In this document: piece by piece, positions 46,735 to 55,720 of the stretch
Numbering within the stretch: the first letter of the stretch is position 1
Layout of the letters: each line of letters begins with the position of its first letter
NCBI GenBank assembly: GCA_001189345.1
Contig: LFKV01000029.1
Coordinates: 21,759 to 85,758, forward strand
Direction: 5' to 3'
Origin: Candidatus Paraburkholderia kirkii
GTDB taxonomy: Bacteria > Pseudomonadota > Gammaproteobacteria > Burkholderiales > Burkholderiaceae
DNA: 64,000 bases
The notes under the pieces: model-generated
The model's input: the letters and a program-made list of their open reading frames with translations, nothing else
Database searches by the model: none
Told to the model about the DNA's origin: nothing
Position numbers and translations under genes: made by a program

Positions 46735-46938
46735 TTACAGCGGCTTGATGTTCGAGGCCTGCAGGCCCTTGGGGCCGCGTTTCGTCTCGAAGCTCACCCT
46801 CTGGCCTTCTGCGAGCGACTTGAAGCCGTCCGCGCGAATTTCGGAGAAGTGCGCAAAGAGGTCTTCGCTGCCGCTGTCAGGCGTGATGAAACCAAAGCCC
46901 TTGGTGTCGTTGAACCATTTAACCGTACCGGCGTCCAT
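46735..46938 (-). CDS. cspA: Cold-shock protein, CspA family
   Basis: 67 residues, intact. RNA-binding motifs RNP1 (KGFGFI) and RNP2 (DLFAHF) are both present in a single OB fold; the end [13 protein letters not shown] is typical. It acts as an RNA chaperone in the cytosol. The leader just upstream (minus strand) includes a run of ten T and ggattttt; a long 5' UTR to about 47060 would be usual for the family. Confidence 0.95.
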   Translation of the reverse strand: MDAGTVKWFNDTKGFGFITPDSGSEDLFAHFSEIRADGFKSLAEGQRVSFETKRGPKGLQASNIKPL

Positions 46939-47399
46939 AAAAATCCTGAAAAATCAAAAAAAAAAGAGGTTGCTCGAAAGAGCCAGGGATGAAGCGGCAA
47001 GGAGGAGTGGACAACGAATACCGGGGAGGGGATCGGACTATTGATGAGCAGCAATCGACTTCTTACACTTCAGTTTGAAGTATGCCATTTCTGAATAAAT
47101 TAGTCAACTATTCTTTGTCGCCTGAACGCTATTCTTTGTCGCCTGAACGCAAACGCAAACGAGCGCTACCTTCTTTGCCGACCATCAGTTCTTCGACGAC
47201 GACATGCGCGGTCTTGTTGGCCGCGGGTTGTTCAACCCCATCCTTTTAGCGCACGATTCGACTCTCCTTCGTGGCGGCTATTCGTCGGTTCATCGCCGAA
47301 TATCGTGGAGCCGCGATCGGCAATCTCTTGTCGCGGCGTTCGGCGCGTCGATAGAAGAAGAGGCAAATAGAGACGACGCTCCGGGTTGCCTGGGCCATG
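46939..47399. other. cspA leader region and gap to the porin gene
   Basis: 461 bp. The part nearest cspA is AT-rich with a 10-base A run (46956-46966 region), consistent with a cold-shock leader. Beyond it lies a 2 x 21-bp tandem repeat. No supportable gene; one plus-strand frame from 47204 has no recognisable family. Confidence 0.5.
47108..47149. repeat. 21-bp direct tandem repeat, two copies
   Basis: ctattctttgtcgcctgaac(g) occurs twice head to tail, followed by caaacg twice. Perfect copies. Confidence 0.95.
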
Positions 47400-48598
47400 T
47401 CAGAAGCGATGGTTCATCCCGAGCAGCAGACCGAGCTGATTGCGGGTTGAAGACGGCGACGCAGCGAAGGCTTCACCGATGGAAGCAGTCGCGGTCACGA
47501 TCCGGCCGCCTGCCAGGGTCCGCCCGTTCGCGTGCTGATATCCCTCGATGGCGTACAGCCCGGTCCGTTTGGAGAGGCTGTAGTACTGTGTCAGCACGAT
47601 TTGGTGGTACGAAGCCAGGTCCGGGATCCCGTTCGATGCGGTGGCGCGCGTGTAGCTGTATCCCGCCGAAATGTCCCACGGCGTAGCCGGCTTGTAGTGC
47701 AGCACCGCGCCTGCCGTGTTGAAGATCGCCGTGTCCCGGAATGCGGATTGCACGCGCGGTACGTATTGTACATTCGAATACGATGCCGAAACGTCCCACG
47801 CCGCCGAGAACCGATAGCCCGCGGTCACCGCAAAGCGCTGCTGCGCCTGCGCCGTGACAACCGTAGTTGATCGCCGAGATGGCCGGCTGTGCGCCGCCAT
47901 TCGACACAGCGGAGTTCTCCCCCAGGCGCCGCCCGGGGTCGAGTTGTTGATGCGCTGAACAGCGGCGGCAATTCCTGCGCTACCTTCCACGAACTGCACG
48001 CCGGCGCTCCAGGCCGAGCCGGCATTCACGCTCCCAGGCGTGCCGCCGAATGCATATGATCCGCCAAAGGTGAATCCGTAAAATTTCGGGGAAGTGTAAA
48101 CGAGCGAGTTGTTTGCGCGGTAGCTCAGGTCGAGCGAATCGATGTCGCCGGGATGCGCCCCCGTGCCGGTCAGCCAGAGGGCCGGGCTGTATGGCGAGAG
48201 CAGCGTGAAATAGGCAGTGTACTGCCTGCTGCCTGCCGCCCGCCGGTCAAGGTTCCGTACTTGTCGTCGGCGAGGCCGAACCATGCCTGCCGCGTGAACA
48301 TGCCGCCCGCAAACTGCGACGTTCCGTTAGCGATGTTGAATCCCGACTCGAGCTGGAAGATCGTGCGGGTTCCGCCGCCGAGTTCTTCGTTGCCTTTCAG
48401 GCCGAAGCGATCGAGCGCCCATCCGCCGGGCGAGAGCTTCAGCGAGGCATGACCGGAGGCCGTCGAGCCCACGGTTGTCCCGTTGTTCTGATACATCAGC
48501 CCGCTATCGAGAATACCGTATAGCGTTACGCTGCTCTGTGCGTGGACGGCGGTCGCGCCGAGACTCGCGACGAATGCCGCGCCTGCGAACTTTTTCAT
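47400..48598 (-). pseudogene. Gram-negative porin, frameshifted
   Basis: A signal peptide MKKFAGAAFVASLGATAVHA precedes SSVTLYGILDSGLMYQNNGT and LKGNEELGGGTRTIFQLESG, the N-terminal strands of a trimeric Burkholderia OmpC-type porin. A frame break near 48240 follows KYGTLTGG, and the barrel continues DIDSLDLSYRANNSLVYTSP. Another break near 47860 precedes RFAVTAGYRFSAAWDVSASY, and the C-terminal strand ends GLLLGMNHRF with the terminal Phe needed for outer-membrane assembly. About 390 residues in total. Non-functional as read. Confidence 0.88.
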
Positions 48599-48643
48599 CG
48601 ATTCTCCTCCAATTCTCTTTTTATGGAATGTCGTGACGCCGTG

Positions 48644-49652
48644 TCACATGGGACTTTCGAATTCCAGATCGCCACCGACATCGCCCGTCTGTTCTTCGCC
48701 CGGCAACAGCAGCGCGGCAACGAACGTGCAGCCGGCGATCGCGGCGAACATCAGCGCGAGCGGCGCCCAGTGCGGGCCGAACGTCTGGGCAATCCACACT
48801 CCGGCCAGCGGCGTCGTGCCGCCGAAGATCGCGCCACAGAGCTGATAGCTGAGCGAAATGCCGGTGTAGCGCACGTCGACCGGGAAGATCTTCGGCAGGC
48901 AGGGCGCCAACACCGAGTAGTAGGCGCTCGTGAAGACGGCGGCCACGAGCATGCCGATCGCAATGTTGCCGACGTCGCGCGTGAGGACCAGCATCATCAT
49001 GGGGGCTGCCCATAGCAGGGTCAGCGCCGACACGCCGAGAATGAAGCGCCGCTCCCCGATCCGGTGCGCGAAATAGGAACCCACGGGAAAAGCGACCAGT
49101 TCGATGAACCCGAAATAGTTGATGATCTTCAGCATGTCCGCCTTCGCGACATGCAGGTACGCGGTCGTATAGGTCAGCATCAAGGTCGTGATGAAGTAGA
49201 ACCCCGATACTCCGATCATCGACAGTGCGATGCTGAGCGCGAGGCGCCCCTTGAAGCACGCGAAGATCATCTTCAAGGGCGCCGCTTGCTCTGCGTTCCC
49301 AGCCGCCGCCTGCCTGCGCCGCCAGGCTTCCAGTTCCGGACTCTCGTTGACGCCCCGGCGAATCAGGAAAGCTATCAGCAGCAGTAGCGCGCTCACGAGA
49401 AACGGCACTCGCCATCCCCAGCTGCGAAAAGCGTCTGCGGGCAGCTGCGACATCAGTTGAAACATCCTCGTCGCGAGGACCAGTCCGACTGGGCTGCCAT
49501 ATTGAGTGAGGCGCGGCTGCGAGGAAGGTTCGCCATTTCGGCGGCGCGTGCTCGGCGGCGATCAGCACCGCCCCGCCCCATTCGCCGCCTACCGCCACGC
49601 CCTGGACGAGGCGCAGGACCACCAGCATGACGGTCGCGAGCGGGCCGGCCAT
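48644..49652 (-). pseudogene. MFS metabolite:H+ symporter, N-terminally deleted and frameshifted
   Basis: Text begins near 49652 in the middle of the N-terminal half (MLVVLRLVQGVAVGGEWGGA, a motif after helix 4 of MHS-family symporters). It breaks near 49480 and then runs unbroken for about 270 residues from MFQLMSQLPADAFRSWGWRV to GDLEFESPM. Roughly 110 N-terminal residues are missing and no start remains. The family (KgtP/ShiA-like) imports organic acids. Confidence 0.8.
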
Positions 49653-50041
49653 GGATAGTGTTACGTCGCGCGCAGAATGAGCTGGGAGGGGTGAGATTGT
49701 CGCGCGGTCAGCCAGGACGATGTTTTGTCGATTACCGCGCGCAGCGCGAGACATGAGGGGTAGCAGGATGGCCGGCGCTGCTCTGATATCGTGCGATGTT
49801 TCTCAGGCGTCGTACAAACACATCAAGAACAGACGGGCCATGCATCGCATTGCATTTGCCTTTCTCTGCCTCGAACAACATCGTCGCGCGATTGAGTGCT
49901 CTCCCGCTTCTTACCGGCCCGATCGCTGTCCGCATTGCGGCAGTGGCTGCCTGTGGTGTCACGGCTGTTATGGGTGCAGCGGATCGCAGCGCCGACGATC
50001 AGCGCTTTGATGGTGGTTCCTTCACTTCGACAGGGACCTCC
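49653..50041. other. Gap between MFS remnant and IS debris
   Basis: 389 bp without a gene I can support. It must contain the deletion junction that removed the MFS start and the left end of the transposase-bearing element. Frames across it read as Arg/Ala-rich shadow text. Confidence 0.45.
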
Positions 50042-50655
50042 ATGAACGATATCGATCCGAAGGCGCTGTTCCGCCTGTCGGTGCTCGGCCCGCTGGTCAG
50101 CCGCGAGCGCTTGAGTCGCGGCGAACTGCAGCAGATCGTGCGGCAGCTCGCGCAGCAGGAATACGCCATTTCCGGTTCACGCCGGCGCCACATCAGCGAG
50201 AAGACCCTGCAGACGTGGTATTACGCGTGGCGCCGCAATGGACTGGCTGGCCTGTCCGATGCGCCCCGTACCGATACTGGCCGCTCGAAGCTGCCCGAGC
50301 CGGTGCAGGTCGCGGTGCTCGCGGCCAAACCAGCCGCGAGCGCTTGAGTCGCGGCGAACTGCAGCAGATCGTGCGGCAGCTCGCGCAGCAGGAATACGCC
50401 ATTTCCGGTTCACGCCGGCGCCACATCAGCGAGAAGACCCTGCAGACGTGGTATTACGCGTGGCGCCGCAATGGACTGGCTGGCCTGTCCGATGCGCCCC
50501 GTACCGATACTGGCCGCTCGAAGCTGCCCGAGCCGGTGCAGGTCGCGGTGCTCGCGGCCAAACGTGAGAACCCGCGTCGCTCAATCCGCCAGATCCGCCT
50601 GCTGCTGGAAGCCGCCGGCCTGGTGCCGCGTAACACGCTCTCGCGCCAAACGGCT
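50042..50655 (+). pseudogene. Transposase with HTH/integrase architecture, N-terminal fragment
   Basis: MNDIDPKALFRLSVLGPLVS leads to the HTH regions (RHISEKTLQTWYYAWRRNG, LAGLSDAPRTDTGRSKLPEP, NPRRSIRQIRLLLEAAGLV), the N-terminal DNA-binding part of large rve/Mu-type transposases of the IS481-like kind. A 233-bp tandem duplication breaks the frame at 50331, and homology ends near 50655 at the IS21 istB remnant. The DDE core is absent. Confidence 0.75.
50098..50563 (+). repeat. 233-bp perfect tandem duplication
   Basis: Bases 50098-50330 are repeated at 50331-50563 with no difference that I can find. The unit covers most of the transposase HTH region. As 233 is not a multiple of three, the duplication itself destroys the frame. 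Confidence 0.95.
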
Positions 50656-51249
50656 GGTTGGCCGTTATGCAAAGGGAACGGCGCTCATACCTGGCGCTGA
50701 TGAGCTCGAACAGCACCGACGTCTCTGCCTGATCCTTGCTGACATATGCGAAATCGTCCAGGATGACCAGGTCGAAGCGATCCAGCCGGTTGACGGCGGA
50801 CTCCAGCGCGAGCTCGCGGCGCGCGACCTGCAACCGTTGCACGAGGTCGGTAGTGCGAGCGAAGAAGACCTTCCAGCCCTTCTCCAGCAGGCTCAGTCCG
50901 ATCGCCGACGACAGGTACGATTTGCCCCCTCCGCTAGGCCCTAGAAGAATCAGGTTGGTGCCGTTACGCAACCAGCCGTCGCCCGCGCAAAGCGCCGAGA
51001 CGTGCGCGCGCGACACCATTGGCACCGCGTCGAAATTGAAGTTCTCCAGTGTCTTGCCCGGCAGCAGCTTTGCGTCCCTGAGGTGACGTTCGATTCGGCG
51101 TCGATCGCGCTCGGCGATCTCGTGTTCGGCCAGCGCCATCGGCAGGCGCGCTGCCGGCCATCCTTCCGTGTCGGAGCGCTCAGCAAAGCTGGACCAGATC
51201 TGCTTGATGGCGGGCAGCCGCAAATCGTTGAGCAGCAGCGACAGGCGGG

Positions 51250-51265
<16 letters not shown>
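50655..51265 (-). pseudogene. istB: IstB transposition ATPase, truncated
   Basis: The frame carrying LRLPAIKQIWSSFAERSDTE runs through LLPGKTLENFNFDAVPMVSR to Walker A LGPSGGGKSYLS and Walker B LVILDDFAYVSKDQAE, ending ITANQPFG at about 50655; the last 60 or so residues are gone. The N-terminus (DINATRLSLLLND) has no in-frame ATG, probably after a one-base loss near 51262. IstB is the AAA+ helper of the IS21 transposase. Confidence 0.85.
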
Positions 51266-52410
<1,145 letters not shown>

Positions 52411-52594
52411 CTACATGGAAGAGCTGTTCATACCCGATTTACCGCGACCACCGACAAGGCACCCCGGCAGCGGGACGGACTCTTCGGCGCGGCGTTGCGG
52501 CAGCGGTGGAGGGCGTAGCCCGGAGCCGCTGCCACAACGCCAGTACTCTCATCCTGATTGACGCGCTGCTCTCACCTTGTTTGACGCGCGGCAA

Positions 52595-52632
52595 GCGTCA
52601 CGCATGTCCGGCTTTTGCGGGGGCCGGCCCAG
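52595..52632 (+). repeat. Short dispersed repeat, copy B
   Basis: Matches the inverted sequence at 523-562. An ATG at 52604 opens MSGFCGGRPSWLAYNTYRLM and MKMITIGQYD, a 30-codon frame ending at 52696; only the first ten codons are shared with copy A. The second part (LAYNTYRLMMKMITIGQYD) may be the C-terminus of an otherwise deleted gene that I do not recognise. Confidence 0.5.
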
Positions 52633-52915
52633 CTGGCTTGCCTACAACACGTATCGTCTGATGATGAAGATGATCACCATCGGGCAGTACGATTAACCTG
52701 CCATTCCACAGCGATTGCGCAAAAATAACTGGCCCGCTGCTTTTCCGCACAAGCCCTCCCACGAACTGGGAATCCGGGCAGCCACTTACAGGCAGTCTGT
52801 ACATAAAACGCGACAATGGCTGCGGGTAATGTTGAGATTTATCCTATAGACATCCCACTCGTTTTAGAAACGCGTATCTAAAAATTTGCTTGTTTCACCA
52901 GCGTTCGGCCACAAT

Positions 52916-52935
52916 AATAGAATGGCCGTTCTATT
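52916..52935. promoter_or_regulatory. TetR operator upstream of the beta-oxidation operon
   Basis: Perfect 7-bp arms aatagaa/ttctatt with a 6-bp spacer (tggccg), ending 31 bp before the TetR start, overlapping the likely promoter. Form and position fit an autoregulatory FadR/PsrA-type TetR site. Confidence 0.7.
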
Positions 52936-52966
52936 TTACGGGTCACATAAGAACGGTAGGGACATC

Positions 52967-53638
52967 ATGCGAAAAGGCAAACAGACGCGGGCCGCGATTC
53001 TCGACGCAGCGCTGGAACTGGCGAGCCGGGACGGGCTGGAAGGGCTGACGATCGGCCTGTTGGCCGAACGGATGCAGATGAGCAAGAGCGGTGTGTTTGC
53101 GCATTTCGGGTCGCGCGAGGATTTGCAGTTGGAGGTGGTGCGCGAGTACCATCGGCGCTTCGAGGACGAAGTGTTCTTTCCGAGCCTGCGTGAAGCACGC
53201 GGCCTGCCGCGATTGCGCGCGATGATGAATCGCTGGATGGAGAAGCGCATCCAGGAGGTGACCACGGGTTGCATCTATATCAGCGGTGCGGTCGAGTATG
53301 ACGACCGCGCGGCGAGCGCGGTGCGCGAGCAGCTCGTGCACCGCGTGAGCATGTGGCGCGATGCGCTGTTGCGCGCGATCCGCCAGTCGAAGGACGAGGG
53401 GCATCTGAAGCCGGAGACGGATCCGCATCTGATGCTCTTCGAGCTGTACAGTTTTACGCTCGGCCTGCATCACGACGCGCGCTTCCTGCATCTGCCGGAG
53501 GCCGTGCAACTGACGCGGGACGCGCTGGAAAAAACGATCGTTTCGTATCAGACGTCGAATGCGAAAGCCGGCCCGGATGCGGGAGCCGGTGCAAGCACAG
53601 CGGCGAATCTGACTTCGCAACATACCGACAGTCGTTAG
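52967..53638 (+). CDS. TetR-family regulator of fatty-acid oxidation
   Basis: The protein is 223 residues from the ATG at 52967 and intact. The HTH is ILDAALELASRDGLEGLTIG with MSKSGVFAHFGSREDLQLEV. The C-terminal ligand domain carries a TetR_C_6-like pattern (GCIYISGAVEYDDRAASAVR). The last 25 residues are Ala/Gly-rich and probably disordered. It heads the operon of acyl-CoA dehydrogenase, HAD/ECH, thiolase and enoyl-CoA hydratase; an acyl-CoA ligand is likely. In-frame starts upstream would run through the operator and are rejected. Confidence 0.88.
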   Translation: MRKGKQTRAAILDAALELASRDGLEGLTIGLLAERMQMSKSGVFAHFGSREDLQLEVVREYHRRFEDEVFFPSLREARGLPRLRAMMNRWMEKRIQEVTTGCIYISGAVEYDDRAASAVREQLVHRVSMWRDALLRAIRQSKDEGHLKPETDPHLMLFELYSFTLGLHHDARFLHLPEAVQLTRDALEKTIVSYQTSNAKAGPDAGAGASTAANLTSQHTDSR

Positions 53639-53681
53639 CGGCGCCGTTCGGATCGAAGAAGGCGGTTTGGCGGCGTGCGGC

Positions 53682-53717
53682 GAGAAGCTTGAAGAAACCG
53701 AGAAGCTTGAAGAAACT
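53682..53717 (+). repeat. 18-bp tandem repeat before the acyl-CoA dehydrogenase
   Basis: gagaagcttgaagaaac(c/t) occurs twice, ending 11 bp upstream of the ATG at 53728; it may affect translation initiation of that gene. Confidence 0.9.
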
Positions 53718-53727
53718 GGAGAGACTC

Positions 53728-55515
53728 ATGGGACAGTACGCCGCCCCCCTTCGCGACATGCACTTCGTGCTGCACGAAGTGCTGAACGTCGAAGCCGAAC
53801 TGAAGAGCATGCCGAAGCATGCCGATCTCGACGCGGAAACTATCAATCAGGTGCTCGAGGAGGTCGGCAAGTTCTGCTCGGAGGTCGTGTTTCCGCTCAA
53901 CCAGAGCGGCGACCGTGAAGGCTGTGCTTACGAGGGCGGTGGCGTCGTGAAGACGCCCGCCGGTTTCAGGGAAGCGTACCGCCAGTACGTCGAGGCGGGT
54001 TGGCCCGCGCTCGGCTGCGATCCCGAGTTCGGCGGCCAGGGCTTGCCCGCGTTCGTCAACAACGCGCTCTACGAGATGCTCAACTCCGCGAACCAGGCCT
54101 GGACGATGTACCCCGGCCTGTCGCACGGCGCCTACGAATGCCTGCATGCGCACGGCACGCCGGAGCAGAAGTCGACGTATCTGCAGAAGCTGGTCTCGGG
54201 CGAGTGGACCGGCACGATGTGCCTGACCGAACCGCATTGCGGAACGGACCTCGGCATTCTGCGCACGAAGGCCGAGCCGAACCCGGACGGCTCGTACGTG
54301 CTCACCGGCACGAAGATCTTCATTTCGAGCGGCGAGCACGACATGGCGGAGAACATCGTTCATCTCGTGCTTGCGCGTTTGCCGGGCGCGCCGATGGGCA
54401 CCAAGGGCATATCGCTTTTCATCGTGCCGAAGTTCGTGCCGGATGCGAACGGCGTGCCCGGCGAGCGCAACGGCATCAAGTGCGGCTCGATCGAGCACAA
54501 GATGGGCATTCACGGCAACGCGACCTGCGTGATGAATCTCGACGGCGCGAAGGGCTGGCTCGTCGGCGAGGCGAACAAGGGCTTGAACGCGATGTTCGTG
54601 ATGGTGAACGCGGCGCGTCTGGGCGTCGGCATGCAGGGTCTGGGCCTGACGGAAGTGGCGTATCAGAACTCGCTCGCGTACGCGAAGGAGCGTCTGCAGA
54701 TGCGCTCGCTCACGGGCCCCAAGGCGCCGGACAAGCCTGCCGACCCGATCATCGTGCATCCTGACGTGCGCCGCATGCTGCTCACGCAGAAAGCGTATGC
54801 TGAGGCGGGCCGGGCGTTCGCTTACTGGGCGGCGCTCAACATCGACAAGGAGCTTTCGCACGCGGACGAAGCGGTGCGCCGCGAAGCCGGCGATTTCGTG
54901 GCGTTGCTCACGCCGGTCATCAAGGCGTTCCTGACGGACAACGCGTTCGAGGGCACCAACATGGCGATGCAGATCTACGGCGGCCACGGTTTCATCTCCG
55001 AATGGGGCATGGAGCAATACGTTCGCGATGCGCGTATCAGCATGATCTACGAGGGCACGAACTCGATTCAGGCGCTCGATTTGCTGGGCCGCAAGATCCT
55101 TGGCGACATGGGGGCGAAGCTCAAGCGATTCGGCAAGCTGGTTTCCGATTTCGTCGAAAGCGAAGGCGTGAAGCCGGAGATGCAGGAGTTCATCAATCCG
55201 CTCGCGGATATCGGCGAGAAGGTGCAGAAACTCACGATGGAGATCGGCATGAAGGCCATGCAGGATCCTGACGAGGTCGGCGCCGCGGCCGTACCTTATT
55301 TGCGTACTGTCGGGCATCTGGTGTTTTCGTACTTCTGGGCGCGGATGGCGCGCGTCGCGCTGGATCGGGGGGCTTCTGGCGATGCGTTCTACAAGGCGAA
55401 GCTCGCCACTGCGCGGTTTTATTTCGCCAAGCTCTTGCCTGAGACGGCTTCGACGATTCGGGCTGCTCGGGCGGGCGCCAAGCCGATGATGGATTACGAC
55501 GAAGCGCTTTTCTGA
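53728..55515 (+). CDS. Acyl-CoA dehydrogenase (long, C-terminally extended type)
   Basis: The protein is 595 residues from ATG 53728, which has a ggagag ribosome site 4-9 bp upstream, and intact. Domains: N-terminal helices with WPALGCDPEFGGQGLPAF, the middle barrel with TMCLTEPHCGTDLGILRTKA, then the C-terminal helices with the catalytic Glu in MIYEGTNSIQALDLLGRK, and an extra ~130-residue C-terminal domain typical of the ~600-residue class. It does the first, FAD-linked step of beta-oxidation. It is the first structural gene of the operon; a large hairpin follows. Confidence 0.93.
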   Translation: MGQYAAPLRDMHFVLHEVLNVEAELKSMPKHADLDAETINQVLEEVGKFCSEVVFPLNQSGDREGCAYEGGGVVKTPAGFREAYRQYVEAGWPALGCDPEFGGQGLPAFVNNALYEMLNSANQAWTMYPGLSHGAYECLHAHGTPEQKSTYLQKLVSGEWTGTMCLTEPHCGTDLGILRTKAEPNPDGSYVLTGTKIFISSGEHDMAENIVHLVLARLPGAPMGTKGISLFIVPKFVPDANGVPGERNGIKCGSIEHKMGIHGNATCVMNLDGAKGWLVGEANKGLNAMFVMVNAARLGVGMQGLGLTEVAYQNSLAYAKERLQMRSLTGPKAPDKPADPIIVHPDVRRMLLTQKAYAEAGRAFAYWAALNIDKELSHADEAVRREAGDFVALLTPVIKAFLTDNAFEGTNMAMQIYGGHGFISEWGMEQYVRDARISMIYEGTNSIQALDLLGRKILGDMGAKLKRFGKLVSDFVESEGVKPEMQEFINPLADIGEKVQKLTMEIGMKAMQDPDEVGAAAVPYLRTVGHLVFSYFWARMARVALDRGASGDAFYKAKLATARFYFAKLLPETASTIRAARAGAKPMMDYDEALF

Positions 55516-55579
55516 TTTTTTTGCCGTGGGGTTTTGGGGGTGGTGCGCTGGTGCTTCCATGGAATCCTGCATTCTTAGT

Positions 55580-55625
55580 GGTCTATTAGCACTGCCCCTG
55601 TGCGGGGCGGCAGTGCTAATAGACC
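55580..55625 (+). promoter_or_regulatory. Large perfect palindrome between acyl-CoA dehydrogenase and HAD genes
   Basis: ggtctattagcactgcc and its exact reverse complement (17-bp arms) enclose 12 bases. It is GC-capped but AT-rich in the stem and has no T run. In an intercistronic gap of 205 bp it could attenuate, protect an mRNA end, or mark an old mobile/REP element. Confidence 0.8.
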
Positions 55626-55720
55626 GCCACGAACACGGGATCCGGCAAAAACCCAAGCGAACCAACAAACAACCATCACGCAAGATCGAACTTAGAAACA
55701 TGAACTCTGGAGGCTTACCC

